In this document: positions 27,628 to 36,641 of the stretch, piece by piece | Layout: the number at the start of each line of letters is the position of its first letter | Position numbering within the stretch: the first letter of the stretch is position 1 | Source: Streptosporangium album | GTDB lineage: Bacteria; Actinomycetota; Actinomycetes; Streptosporangiales; Streptosporangiaceae | DNA length: 64,000 nt | Assembly (NCBI RefSeq): GCF_014203795.1 | Contig: NZ_JACHJU010000004.1 | Location: 434,001-498,000 of the forward strand | Direction: 5' to 3' | Notes under the pieces: model-generated | What the model saw: the letters and a program-made list of their open reading frames with translations, nothing else | Told to the model about the DNA's origin: nothing | Database searches by the model: none | Program-made: the position numbers and the translations under genes

Positions 27628-28545
27628 TCTCTCCACGTAGCTCGTCCGGCGTGATCACGGTGAACGGCCAGCCGAGCCCCGCCAGCATCTGCGCCATCCC
27701 GCCCAGGTGCTCGGCCCTCGTCTCCAGCAGGAGACCGTCGGCCGTCTCGGTGAGCGTCGCCGTGGACGCCGGGATCCGCCTGGCCGCCTCCTCCATGGTG
27801 GTGGCCAGGAGCACCTTCACCTCGTGCCGGTACGGCACCGCCGACAGTGACTCCAGCACGTGGGCCACCGGGTCGAACTCACCCGGGTCGTCGAAGGGCC
27901 GCCCGGTCCCCACGGCGCTCGCCACCCGGTCCACGCGGAAGGTCCGTATCTCCCGGCTGTCGTGATCGAACCCGGCGACGTACCAGCGCCCGGAGTGGAA
28001 GACGATGCCGTAGGGATCCAGATCGCGCTCGGAGGGCTCGCCCCGCCAGGACCGGTAGGACAGCCGCACCGTTTGCCTGCGCCGGACCGCATCGGCGAGT
28101 GCGAGCAGCGGCCCCGCCTTCGGGGTGCTCACCGGCGCCGGCGCTCTGGTGTGCCCCAGCGTCGCCGAGACCGCGGCGACGCGCTCGCGCAGCGCCTGCG
28201 GGAGAACCCGCTGGATCTTGGCCAGTGCGCTCTCCGTGGCCGTCTCCCCCACCGCGAGCCCGGTCCGCCGCCCGGCGAGCAATCCCAGCACCACCGCCGT
28301 GGCCTCGTCGTCGGTGAGCATCAGCGGCGGCAGCTTGTAGCCGGGCAGCAGCCGGTAGCCGCCGTGGCGCCCCCGCTCGGCCTCCACGGGCACCCCGAGC
28401 TCGGACAGTTTCACCGCGTAGCGGCGCACCGTACGCTCGTCCACCTCCAGCCGGTCGGCGAGTTCGGGGCCGGTCAGACCAGGACTGGCCTGCAACAACT
28501 CCAGCAGCGTGAGCACCCGGATGACGGTCATGGAAGTTCCTCGAA

Positions 28546-28559
28546 AATCAGGACTGATT
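28546..28559. promoter_or_regulatory. Palindrome between WYL regulator and hydrolase
   Basis: AATCAGGACTGATT has six-base perfect arms around GA. It lies 15 bases from the regulator start and 52 bases before the hydrolase, an ideal place for the WYL protein to control both. Confidence 0.5.
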
Positions 28560-28611
28560 ATGTCCGGATTCGATCCTAGGGTGAAGTCAGGCAACCACGG
28601 AGGAAAACGAT

Positions 28612-29358
28612 ATGAGCACCTACGTTCTGGTCCCCGGTTTCTGGCTCGGCGCATGGGCCTGGGAGAAGGTCGTCCCGCCGCTGCGCGCGGCCGGCCACGA
28701 GGTCCACCCGGTCACCCTCACCGGCCTCGGCGACCGGGAACACCTGGCCGGCCCCGGGGTCGACCTTGAGACGCACATCCAGGACATCGTCAACGTCATC
28801 GTCTTCGCGGACCTGCACGACGTGATCCTGGTCGGCCACAGCGGCGGGGGCAACTCCGTCACCGGTGCGGCCGACCGGATCCCCGAGCGCATCGCGCGCG
28901 TCGTCTACCTCGACGGCGGCCCGCTGGCCGACGGCATGGCGCACATGGACGTCACCGAGCCCGAACAGAACGCGTTCATCGAGCGGCGGGTCGCCGAGCA
29001 GGGTGGCGGGACGGGCTACCCGCCGCCCTCCTGGGAGGAGCATGAGCGGGCCGGGGTGAGCCTGGAAGGGCTGGGCGACGCCGAGCGCGAGTGGTTCGCC
29101 TCCCGGGCGAGCGTCCAGCCGTATGGCGCCATGACCCAGCCGCTGGCGCTCAAGGGCGGAGCGGAAGGGCTGCCCAAGACGCTCATCACGTGCTCCTTCC
29201 CCCTTGAGCAGGTCCACGCGATGATCGCGGCAGGCCACCCGCTCTTCGCGGCGCTGGCGGGACCGGAGTGGAGCTTCGCCTCGGTCCCCACAGGCCACTG
29301 GCCGATGTTCTCCAAGCCCGCGGAGACGGCGGCCGCGCTCGCCGCACTGACAGGCTGA
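28612..29358 (+). CDS. Alpha/beta-hydrolase (esterase/hydroxynitrile-lyase-like)
   Basis: A 248-residue cytosolic hydrolase. The opening YVLVPGFWLGAWAWEKV is the oxyanion-hole strand of this subfamily, the nucleophile is S77 in VGHSGGGNS, and the catalytic histidine is H229 in TGHWPMF near the C-terminus. The TLTGLGDREHL stretch is typical of the plant-esterase/hydroxynitrile lyase-like bacterial enzymes. The substrate is unknown. It is transcribed divergently from the WYL regulator. Confidence 0.88.
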   Translation: MSTYVLVPGFWLGAWAWEKVVPPLRAAGHEVHPVTLTGLGDREHLAGPGVDLETHIQDIVNVIVFADLHDVILVGHSGGGNSVTGAADRIPERIARVVYLDGGPLADGMAHMDVTEPEQNAFIERRVAEQGGGTGYPPPSWEEHERAGVSLEGLGDAEREWFASRASVQPYGAMTQPLALKGGAEGLPKTLITCSFPLEQVHAMIAAGHPLFAALAGPEWSFASVPTGHWPMFSKPAETAAALAALTG

Positions 29359-29377
29359 GATCAGCCGGGGGCGGCAC

Positions 29378-29410
29378 GGCCTCTCCCCGGCGGCCCGCCG
29401 GGAGGAGGCC
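29378..29410. terminator. Hairpin between convergent hydrolase and SGNH genes
   Basis: GGCCTCTCCCCGGC pairs with GCCGGGAGGAGGCC, with one offset, around a short GGCCC loop. It lies between two convergent gene ends and can act in both directions; there is no U-run. Confidence 0.55.
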
Positions 29411-29432
29411 TTCGAGCCGGGCGGGCACCGGG

Positions 29433-30302
29433 TCAGGACTGGATCCCGAGATTCCACACGGGTTCCCCGGCCCAGTCGCGGACCGTCTCGAAGGTCCGCT
29501 GGGCGATCAATTGCTGACCTGCGGCATTGGGATGGAAGAAGTCCCATCTGCTGAGGTGGTCCAGCGTGAACCGGGTGGCGAACAGGGCGTTGCCGTCGAA
29601 CCTGCAGGCCGGGCCGTACGCGGCGCAGACCCTGGCCAGGGCGGCGTTGTAGGCGACGACCCTGTCGCGCACCCGGTCGCGGCGGGCCCGGTCGGCCGCG
29701 GCGGTCGAGGTGGGCCTGGCCAGCATGGTGGGGCAGATCCGGCCGAGCGCCCAGAATCCACGCGCCACCACGTTGTCCCTGCCGACCCGCCAGAGCCGCT
29801 TGAGGTCGGGGATGCTCGCCACGAACACCCTGCCGCCGGGACGTCCGGCCTGGAACAGCTTCAACGCCTCGGTCACCCGGCTCTGGTAGACCGCCACCGG
29901 AGTCATCAGCCGCTCCTCGGACACGCAGGCGTCCTGGGCGCCGATCAGGACCGTCACGTAGTCGGCGCGCCGCGCGACGGCCCCGGCCATCTGCCCGGCG
30001 AGGTTGGCGCTGGTCGCACCGGGGACGGCGAGGTTCACGTTGTGCCCGGTGATGCCCTCGTCCAGGCTCCGGAGCCTGAGGTAGTGGCTCAGGACGGCCT
30101 GGCCGTCACCCGCGGCCCAGGAGCGCGAGGCGCAGGGAACGTACCAGCCGCAGGCGTTGAACCCGGCGCTGATCGAGTCTCCCGTGGCGACCATCACCAC
30201 GGGCCGCCACGGCTCGGCGGCGCTCACGGCCGCCGGTGACGTCGCCCAGGCGGCCGTGAGCGTCACGACCCCTGTGAATGCGGTCACAGTCCTGCGAGCC
30301 AT
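29433..30302 (-). CDS. Secreted SGNH-family hydrolase (GDSL esterase/lipase)
   Basis: A 289-residue protein with a Sec signal peptide (basic start, hydrophobic core VVTLTAAWATSPAAVSA, cleavage near AAVSAAE). Block I is VVMVATGDSISAGF with the nucleophilic Ser; the block III Asn-containing strand is in VTVLIGAQDAC (Gln in place of the usual N-D), and block V is SRWDFFHPNAAGQQLIA, giving the Asp-His pair. It is probably an extracellular esterase or lipase. Five to six cysteines suggest disulfides outside the cell. Confidence 0.85.
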   Translation of the reverse strand: MARRTVTAFTGVVTLTAAWATSPAAVSAAEPWRPVVMVATGDSISAGFNACGWYVPCASRSWAAGDGQAVLSHYLRLRSLDEGITGHNVNLAVPGATSANLAGQMAGAVARRADYVTVLIGAQDACVSEERLMTPVAVYQSRVTEALKLFQAGRPGGRVFVASIPDLKRLWRVGRDNVVARGFWALGRICPTMLARPTSTAAADRARRDRVRDRVVAYNAALARVCAAYGPACRFDGNALFATRFTLDHLSRWDFFHPNAAGQQLIAQRTFETVRDWAGEPVWNLGIQS

Positions 30303-30478
30303 GGCACCTCCGGCTGAGAGATCAGGTCCGCTTCGGATGTATCACCGCAGGACAGCGTGGTGCTCTCCGTTGACCGGGTGCCTTGGTTTTCTTGACGGAG
30401 CGTGGCGTCCACGCGGTCCGCTGTGCGGAGTGGGCAATAGCCGTCGAACACGTTCAGTTTCCGGCATAGAGTATTCCG

Positions 30479-31708
30479 GTGAGTGTCGCGCTCGGATTGA
30501 CCCGTCCCCTCGTGGTGAGAACCACACTCGTCGCCGACCCTGGCGACCTGCTCGCGCGACTTCCCGAGGCCGCCCCCTACGCCTGGATCAGGCATGGCGA
30601 GGGTCTGGTGGCCTGGGGGGAGGCCGCACGGGTGACCGTGCCACCCGGTCCCCGGCGTTTCGAGTGGGCCCGCGCCTGGCTGTCGGACATCTTCGGTGAG
30701 GCCCATGTCGAGGACGAGGTGGGCGCCCCCGGCTCGGGTCCGGTGGCCTTCGGCTCCTTCACCTTCGATCCGGATGCCCGGGGCTCGGTCCTCGTCGTCC
30801 CGCAGGTCGTCCTGGCCCGCCGCGACGGCCGCGCCTGGCTGACCACCCTCGGCGAGGAGCGACTCGACCTGATCACCCCGCTCCGCGACCCCGGCAGGAT
30901 CCGCTACGGCGACGGCAGCCTGACCGCTCCCGAGTGGGAGCACGTCGTGGCACGCGCCGTACGGCGGATCCGGTCGGGCCGTCTGGAGAAGGCCGTGCTC
31001 GCACGTGACCTGACCGCCACGGCCGAGCAGGAGATCGACGTCCGCCTGCTGCTGTCACGTCTGGCCCGTCGCTATCCGGAGTGCTACACCTTCTCCTGCG
31101 CCGGCCTGGTCGGCGCCACCCCCGAACTGCTGGTCCGGCACACCGGCGAGACGATCGAGTCGTTGGTGCTGGCCGGAACGGCTTCCAGGGGCACCGATCA
31201 GGCGGACGACGAGGCCCGCGGCGCCGCCCTGTTCGCCTCGGAGAAGGACCGCTACGAGCACACCTGCGCGGTGGAGTCGGTCCGGGAGTCGCTGGACCCG
31301 CTCTGCTCGGAGCTGAAGGTGCCCGAGGAGCCCGAGCTCCTGCTCCTGTCCAACGTCCAGCACCTGGCCAGTCCGGTGACGGGACGGCTGTCGGCCGGCG
31401 CCTCGGTCCTCGACGTGGTGGCGGCCATGCACCCGACCGCCGCCGTCGGCGGCACGCCCACGGAGACGGCGCTCGGCGTCATCCGCGAGCTGGAGGGCAT
31501 GGACCGCGCCGGTTACGCCGGTCCGGTCGGATGGATCGACGCCCGGGGAGACGGCGAGTGGGGCATCGCGCTGCGTTGCGCCCAGATCAGGGGTTCCAGG
31601 GCCCGCCTGTTCGCCGGCTGCGGCATCATGGGCGACTCCGTGCCGGCCTCGGAGCTCGCCGAGGCCCAGGCCAAGTTCCGGGTGATGCAGTACGCCCTGG
31701 AGGGCTGA
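30479..31708 (+). CDS. menF: Isochorismate synthase (MenF)
   Basis: A 409-residue chorismate-utilising enzyme of the MenF/EntC/DhbC group. Conserved features run in order: KAVLARDLTA, FSCAGLVGATPELLV, SLVLAGTASRGT, the segment SEKDRYEH(T), LSNVQHLASPVTGRL, LHPTAAVGGTP-like MHPTAAVGGTPTE, and the end YAGPVGWIDARGDGEW with FAGCGIMGDS. It converts chorismate to isochorismate as the first step of the o-succinylbenzoate route. Since menD, menB and menE lie 29 kb away and no siderophore genes are nearby, menaquinone synthesis is the likely pathway. The start at 30479 is a GTG without a strong ribosome binding site. Confidence 0.9.
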   Translation: MSVALGLTRPLVVRTTLVADPGDLLARLPEAAPYAWIRHGEGLVAWGEAARVTVPPGPRRFEWARAWLSDIFGEAHVEDEVGAPGSGPVAFGSFTFDPDARGSVLVVPQVVLARRDGRAWLTTLGEERLDLITPLRDPGRIRYGDGSLTAPEWEHVVARAVRRIRSGRLEKAVLARDLTATAEQEIDVRLLLSRLARRYPECYTFSCAGLVGATPELLVRHTGETIESLVLAGTASRGTDQADDEARGAALFASEKDRYEHTCAVESVRESLDPLCSELKVPEEPELLLLSNVQHLASPVTGRLSAGASVLDVVAAMHPTAAVGGTPTETALGVIRELEGMDRAGYAGPVGWIDARGDGEWGIALRCAQIRGSRARLFAGCGIMGDSVPASELAEAQAKFRVMQYALEG

Positions 31709-31718
31709 CACCTTCCCG

Positions 31719-31762
31719 CCCGCGCGGAACCCGGCCCACGGGGAGGCCGGGTTCCGCGCGGG
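31719..31762. terminator. Bidirectional hairpin terminator after menF and the response regulator gene
   Basis: An 18-bp perfect stem (CCCGCGCGGAACCCGGCC and complement) with an eight-base loop separates convergent genes, ending seven bases before the stop codon of the response regulator. Confidence 0.85.
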
Positions 31763-31768
31763 GGGTGA

Positions 31769-32413
31769 TCAGGATCCGAGATAGCGCAGTACGGCGAGCA
31801 CCCGGCGGCTGTAGCCGGTGACGTGCAGGAGCCCGAGCTTGTCGAAAATGGCGTTGACGTGCTTTTCGACGGCGCTCTGGGAGACGCTGAGCCGCTGGGC
31901 GATGGAGGCGTTGGTGCAGCCCTGGGCCATGTGGTCCAGCACGTCCCGTTCGCGGGGGGTGAGCCGGGCCAGCGGGTCGACATGGGTGGTGCGGGCCAGA
32001 AGCTGGCGCACCACCTCGGGGTCGAAGGCCGCTCCTCCGGCGCCGACCCGGTCGAGCGCGTCGAGGAAATCGCCGACCTGGGCCACCCGGTCCTTGAGCA
32101 GGTAACCCACACCGTCCACGTCACCGCTCATCAGCTCGGTGGCATAGCGCTTCTCGACGTACTGCGACAGGACCAGCACGCGTGTCCCGGGCCGGCGGCG
32201 CCGGATCTCCAGGACCGCCCGGAGCCCCTCGTCGGTGTGGGTCGGCGGCATCCGCACGTCGGCGACCACGATGTCGGGCCCGTGCTCGGCCACCGCCTCG
32301 ATGAGCGACGCGCCGTCGCCGACCGCGGCCGGGACCTCGTGCCCCTCCTCCACCAGCAGCCGGACCAGTCCTTCGCGCAGAAGCGTCGAGTCTTCGGCCA
32401 GGATCACCCGCAT
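31769..32413 (-). CDS. NarL/LuxR-type response regulator
   Basis: A 214-residue regulator with a receiver domain (acidic pocket E7-D8, phosphorylated D52 in VVADVRMPP, K near 105 in YLLKDRV) and a C-terminal LuxR helix-turn-helix (LTPRERDVLDHMAQG, then NASIAQRLSVSQSAVEKHVN). The start at 32413 overlaps the sensor kinase gene by ten bases, so the two are coupled. The spacing V-R-M-P-P-T-H-T-D-E-G is typical of the actinomycete group paired with DesK-like kinases. Confidence 0.92.
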   Translation of the reverse strand: MRVILAEDSTLLREGLVRLLVEEGHEVPAAVGDGASLIEAVAEHGPDIVVADVRMPPTHTDEGLRAVLEIRRRRPGTRVLVLSQYVEKRYATELMSGDVDGVGYLLKDRVAQVGDFLDALDRVGAGGAAFDPEVVRQLLARTTHVDPLARLTPRERDVLDHMAQGCTNASIAQRLSVSQSAVEKHVNAIFDKLGLLHVTGYSRRVLAVLRYLGS

Positions 32414-33528
32414 GGGAGCTCCGCGGTGACCGTGGTGGGACCGCCGGGTGGGCTGTCCACGTGGAAACGCCCATCCAGCGCCGCCACCCGGCGGGCGAGA
32501 CCGGAAAGTCCCCCGCCCGACGGGTCGGCGCCACCGCGCCCGTCGTCCCGTGTCCGCACGACCACCACCGTTCCTTCCTTGAAGATCTCCACGGTGACCG
32601 CACCGGCCGCCGCGTGCTTGGCGGCATTGGTGACGGCCTCGCAGACCACGAAGTACGCCGCCGTCTCCACCTGCCCGGCGAGACGTTCGGCAAGACCGTA
32701 GTGGACCGTGACCGCCATCCCGGCACGCTCGGCGACACCTGCGAGGGCGTCTCTCAGCCCCAGGGAGTCCAGGCCGGCCGGGTAGACCCGCCAGGCCACC
32801 TCCCGCAGGTCGCCCAGCGCCGCCCTGGCCTCGTCGTGGGCCTGGCGGAGCAGCTCGTCGAGGAGCTCCGGCGCCCGCCCCCTGCGGGCGCGGCCGATCA
32901 GCATGGCCAGCGCGACCAGCCGCTGTTGCACGCCGTCGTGCAGGTCGCGCTCGATGCGCCTGCGCTCCTGGTCGACGGCCGTCACGATGCCCGCGCGGGT
33001 CTCGGCCAGCTCGGTGATCCGGCGTTCGAGCAGCTCGGTGGAGCTCGGCGTGAGCGCCCGCCGGGCCACCCACCGTTCCAGGGTGACCAGCCCGACCAGC
33101 CCCATGATCTCCAGAAAGAGCAGCACCAGCCCGGCGACCGCGAAGTAGAACGCGAGCGGCACGGTCGGTTCCATACCGTCGAACGGCTCGCCCCGTCCCC
33201 AGCGCCAGGCGAGCTGCGTCCCGACGCCGATCCCGGTCACCAGCAGCACGAGCACCAGGCCGCCCAGCACCCCGACCGGCCAGCGCCACAGCAGGTAGCG
33301 CACCGCCCGCCGTCCGTCGTAGCCGGATACATCGGCATCGCCGAGCAGGCTCAGCCGCCACATCTCGGCGTCGGCCAGCCGTACGGCCGCGGCGAACACG
33401 TGCCGCCGCGCCCGGGGGACGGCCAGGGCCGGGGCCGCGGCCAGGAGGAAGAGCAGTTCGATCAGCGCCGAGGGAATCCCGAGTGCGAGTCCCGCCAGCG
33501 CACGGCCGGCCCTTGTCACCATGGTCAT
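32404..33528 (-). CDS. Sensor histidine kinase (HisKA_3, DesK/NarX-like)
   Basis: A 374-residue membrane kinase. Two or more helices in the first 160 residues (one near 70-95, another near 125-150) frame a short external part. The dimerisation helix holds H197 in RDLHDGVQQRLVAL, and the ATPase domain has CEAVTNAAKHA (N box), DDGRGGADPSGGGLSGL (G boxes) and a TTVTAELP end. The N-terminal part resembles actinobacterial kinases with a Sensor/YkoW-like domain of unknown stimulus. Its start overlaps the end of the DedA gene by four bases (ATGA). Confidence 0.9.
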   Translation of the reverse strand: MTMVTRAGRALAGLALGIPSALIELLFLLAAAPALAVPRARRHVFAAAVRLADAEMWRLSLLGDADVSGYDGRRAVRYLLWRWPVGVLGGLVLVLLVTGIGVGTQLAWRWGRGEPFDGMEPTVPLAFYFAVAGLVLLFLEIMGLVGLVTLERWVARRALTPSSTELLERRITELAETRAGIVTAVDQERRRIERDLHDGVQQRLVALAMLIGRARRGRAPELLDELLRQAHDEARAALGDLREVAWRVYPAGLDSLGLRDALAGVAERAGMAVTVHYGLAERLAGQVETAAYFVVCEAVTNAAKHAAAGAVTVEIFKEGTVVVVRTRDDGRGGADPSGGGLSGLARRVAALDGRFHVDSPPGGPTTVTAELPCG

Positions 33529-34166
33529 CGCTGCGCGTGGTGCCTGCCCTTGCGCCTGTCCTTCAGCCGGACCACGGTGAAGACCACCGCGGCGAGCACC
33601 ACGATGCCCAGAACGGCCTTGGACAGGATCCCTGCGTAGCCCTCGACCAGCGACCAGTTCTCTCCCAGAAGGTATCCGGCCATCACGAAGACCGTGTTCC
33701 AGATGAGGCTGCCCAGTGTGGTGAGAAGGGTGAAGACCGCCACCGGCATGCGCTCGACCCCAGCCGGAATCGAGATGAGGCTGCGGAAGATGGGGATCAT
33801 CCGGCCGAAGAAGACGGTCTTCCTGCCGTGCCGGGCGAACCAGGCCTCGGTCTTCTCGATGTCGGAGACACTGATCAGGGGAAGCCTCCCGGCGATGGCC
33901 ACCACCCGTTCACGGCCCAGCAACGCCCCGATCCCGTAGAGTGCCAGCGCGCCGACCACGGAACCCAGGGTGGTCCACAGGATGGCGTCGAACAGGGTCA
34001 TATTCCCCTTGTTGGCGGTGAACCCCGCCAGCGGCAGGATCACCTCGCTCGGCAGCGGCGGGAACAGGTTCTCCAGGGCGATCGCCACTCCGGCCCCGGG
34101 CGCTCCCAGGGTCTCCATAAGGTTGATCGCCCACCCGGCGATTCCGCCAACATCGGTTGCACTCAT
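33525..34166 (-). CDS. DedA family (VTT domain) membrane protein
   Basis: A 213-residue protein with about five hydrophobic segments. The DedA signature is complete: ENLFPPLPSEVILPLAGF (E-x-x-x-P-x-P-x-E), G-S-x-x-G-A-L-x-x-Y, FGRMIPIFRSLISIPAG and a final W-N-x-x-F helix. DedA proteins move or flip undecaprenyl phosphate or other lipids and affect membrane potential and antibiotic tolerance. As the first gene of an operon with the two-component system, it may be a target or partner of envelope-stress sensing. Confidence 0.9.
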   Translation of the reverse strand: MSATDVGGIAGWAINLMETLGAPGAGVAIALENLFPPLPSEVILPLAGFTANKGNMTLFDAILWTTLGSVVGALALYGIGALLGRERVVAIAGRLPLISVSDIEKTEAWFARHGRKTVFFGRMIPIFRSLISIPAGVERMPVAVFTLLTTLGSLIWNTVFVMAGYLLGENWSLVEGYAGILSKAVLGIVVLAAVVFTVVRLKDRRKGRHHAQR

Positions 34167-34511
34167 GGCGGTAAGGCTAAAGAAAGCATGAGATGTCAGA
34201 AATGAGGATCACCATCGAGTGCTCCTCGCGCGCACCCCAGGGTGCGGGATGGGGAAAACCTCAGGTGCCGGCCACACAGACGGGACCACTGCCCGGACCA
34301 CCCGCGATTCCGCAGGTTTCCGCACGTCAAGGGCACTCTCGGCGGCCGGGGGAGGACGACGGCCCAGGGTGGGGGCCGGATTCCGGCACCGGAGGGGCGG
34401 GGGGGCCGGGCATGTGGGCCGTAAAGTTCCGCGACAGCGTGTGATCTATCCCATATTTACCCCGGTGGGACATGACGCGCACCTGGGCGTGGTTCACCGG
34501 GCGGGCATCGG
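34167..34511. other. Intergenic region upstream of the dedA operon
   Basis: About 345 bases with no supported gene. It should hold the promoter of the dedA operon (minus strand); an AT-rich patch near 34441-34465 (TGATCTATCCCATATTTACC) is the most promoter-like part, but I cannot assign hexamers. No hairpin with a U-run is seen. Confidence 0.4.
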
Positions 34512-35141
34512 TCAGGTCTCCCTGAGATAGACCGTCTCTCCGGTCTCGACCTCCGCCCGGCCCGCCGTCAGGGTGGCGACCCAGTCGGGGAAGACGGCCA
34601 GGTCCGCCTCCCGCACCGCGACCTGGAAGCCGACCTCGGCTCCGTAGACGACCCCCCTGACCTCGTACGGCGAGACACGCAGGTCGTTCTCCAACCGCCC
34701 CGCCTGGACGTGGTCCACGGTCACCGACATGACTCTGGCGGGCACCATCCCGACCAGGGACGCGAGGTCAAGCGTCTTGCCGACCGACGAGCCGTATGCC
34801 CTGACCAGCCCGCCCGCACCCAGCTTGACCCCGCCGAAGTAGCGCGTGACCACCGCCGCCACGTCGCCGAGCCCGCGGCGCAGCAGCGTCTCCAGCATCG
34901 GGGTCCCGGCGGTGCCACCGGGCTCCCCGTCGTCGTCGGCCCTCTGCGCCGGCCGGTCTCCGCCGATCACGTAGGCGGAGCAGTTGTGCGTGGCGTCGCC
35001 GTGCAGCCGCCTGCGCCCGGCGAGAAACTCCCTGGCCGCCTCCTCCGAGGCCACCGGAGCGACCGCGCAGATGAACCGTGATCGCTTGATCTCGATCTCG
35101 TGCTCGATGACGTCTTCCAACGTGAGGTACGGCTCAGCCAT
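34512..35141 (-). CDS. YigZ/IMPACT family protein
   Basis: A 209-residue protein of full family length. The N-terminal UPF0029/Impact domain is evident from IEIKRSRFICAVAPVASEEAAREFL, HNCSAYVIG, DDDGEPGGTAGTPML, and TRYFGGVKLGAGGLVRAYG; a C-terminal DUF1949 ferredoxin-like domain follows. Related eukaryotic IMPACT regulates translation through GCN1; the bacterial role is unclear, with RNA or ribosome binding proposed. It is monocistronic. Confidence 0.9.
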   Translation of the reverse strand: MAEPYLTLEDVIEHEIEIKRSRFICAVAPVASEEAAREFLAGRRRLHGDATHNCSAYVIGGDRPAQRADDDGEPGGTAGTPMLETLLRRGLGDVAAVVTRYFGGVKLGAGGLVRAYGSSVGKTLDLASLVGMVPARVMSVTVDHVQAGRLENDLRVSPYEVRGVVYGAEVGFQVAVREADLAVFPDWVATLTAGRAEVETGETVYLRET

Positions 35142-35228
35142 CCGGACAGGCTATCGGCGAGTGCGGATCGCCCGGCCGGCTCCCCACCGGGCGCGCACCC
35201 GGCCCCGTCGCCTCAGGATGACCGCAGG

Positions 35229-35597
35229 TCAGATCGTGTTCTCGTGGATGTGCGCGATGAGCCACTCCTCCTCGACCAGGCGCAGCACAGCGGTGGTCCG
35301 TACGATCTCCGGCTCACCCTCGGCGAAGTCCACCTGGAGCAGGTAACGGGCGAGCGCGGTCTCCCCCCAGACGTCGACGATCTCGTCACGGGCGCGCACG
35401 CCGGTCTCCTCGGGGCCGTCGACGGGCCGGGCGTCCCGGACCTTGTCGAGCTGCGCCCCGCTGGTGATCAGTGTGGGATCCGCCGAGTCCCAGATCGTTG
35501 CCTCCGGGTGGAGCAGCCGGTCGATCCCGGCGCGGTCACCGCGTCGGTAGGCGTCGTACATCGCCGTGATGACCGCCCAGACGGCTTCGCGTGGCAC
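35229..35597 (-). CDS. SnoaL/NTF2-like protein
   Basis: A 122-residue protein with an NTF2-like fold: an N-terminal helix AVITAMYDAYRRGDRAGIDRLLHPEATIWDS is followed by strands (ARYLLQVDFAEG, TTAVLRLVEEEWLIAHIHE), as in nuclear-transport-factor-2-like and SnoaL-like proteins. I prefer the GTG at 35597, since GGGAG lies eight bases upstream, to an ATG 12 codons earlier. Such proteins are small-molecule isomerases or ketosteroid-isomerase relatives; no catalytic residue is clear enough to assign a reaction. Confidence 0.75.
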   Translation of the reverse strand: MPREAVWAVITAMYDAYRRGDRAGIDRLLHPEATIWDSADPTLITSGAQLDKVRDARPVDGPEETGVRARDEIVDVWGETALARYLLQVDFAEGEPEIVRTTAVLRLVEEEWLIAHIHENTI

Positions 35598-35723
35598 GTT
35601 CGCATCTCCCTCGCAGAGTGGTTGTCCTTCCACGTTAGAGGTCTACTGTCCCGCCCTTCTCCCTTTACAAAGTAGATCTGCGGCGGAAGGGCACGCCGTC
35701 CCCGGTGCCGCGCCGGGGGCCAC

Positions 35724-36641
35724 TCAGCCGGGCGGCTCACCCCGGCTCAGCTCGTGGGCAAGCTGCTCAAGCTCGGCACCGCCCGCCATCAGGGAGGTCA
35801 GCTCCTCGCGGGTGACGTCCCCCTTGCCGTACTCCCCGAGGCTCGCGCCCCGGTTGAGCAGCAGGAACCGGTCGCCGATCGGGTAGGCGTGGTGAGGGTT
35901 GTGGGTGATGAAGACGACCCCCAGCCCCCGGTCGCGGGCCTGGGCGATGTAGCGGAGCACGACCCCGGCCTGTTTGACCCCCAGGGCGGAGGTCGGCTCG
36001 TCCAGGATGAGCACGCGGGCGCCGAAGTGGACGGCGCGGGCGATGGCCACGGACTGGCGCTCGCCGCCGGACAGAGTGCCCATCGGCTGGTCGACGTCAC
36101 GGATGTCGATGCCCATGGAGCGCAGCTTCTCGCGGACCACGCGCTTGGCCCCGGCCACGTCGAAGCGGCGTAACGGGCCCCGGCCGAGCACGGGCTCCGA
36201 GCCGAGGAAGAAGTTCCGCCAGACCGACATCAGCGGGACCATCGCCAGATCCTGGTAGACCGTCGCGATGCCCCGATCGAGGGCGTCGCGGGGGCTGGTG
36301 AAGGCCGCGGGCGCCCCGTCCACCAGATACTCCCCCGAGTCGGGCGCGTGCATGCCCGACAAGATCTTGATCAGTGTGGACTTTCCCGCGCCGTTGTCGC
36401 CCAGGACGCAGGTCACCTCCCCCGGGCACACCCGCATGGAGACGTCCCGCAGCGCGATCACGCCGCCGAACGTCTTGCCCACGGCGCGCACCTCCAGGAG
36501 GCGGGCGGCGGCCTCCCCCGCGCCCGCCGCCCGTGACGCGCCCGCGCCGGGGGGCTCCTGGCCGGGTGGGCCGGCCGCACTCTCCCCGCGCGCGGGCCGC
36601 CCGGGCACGGCGTCCGAGGATCTCCCATCGGTTGCGGTCAA
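35724..36641 (-). CDS. Sugar ABC transporter ATP-binding protein (CUT2 type, single domain)
   Basis: A 305-residue ATPase. After a disordered, proline/alanine-rich first 45 residues come Walker [10 protein letters not shown] (81-89), the Q-loop in [14 protein letters not shown], the signature [14 protein letters not shown] and Walker [12 protein letters not shown]. The sequence clusters with ribose/xylose/fructose-type (RbsA, FrcA) ATPases but has one domain, not two, so it works as a homodimer, as FrcA does. It is the last gene of the importer operon, and its start overlaps the permease stop by four bases. Confidence 0.9.
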   Translation of the reverse strand: MTATDGRSSDAVPGRPARGESAAGPPGQEPPGAGASRAAGAGEAAARLLEVRAVGKTFGGVIALRDVSMRVCPGEVTCVLGDNGAGKSTLIKILSGMHAPDSGEYLVDGAPAAFTSPRDALDRGIATVYQDLAMVPLMSVWRNFFLGSEPVLGRGPLRRFDVAGAKRVVREKLRSMGIDIRDVDQPMGTLSGGERQSVAIARAVHFGARVLILDEPTSALGVKQAGVVLRYIAQARDRGLGVVFITHNPHHAYPIGDRFLLLNRGASLGEYGKGDVTREELTSLMAGGAELEQLAHELSRGEPPG

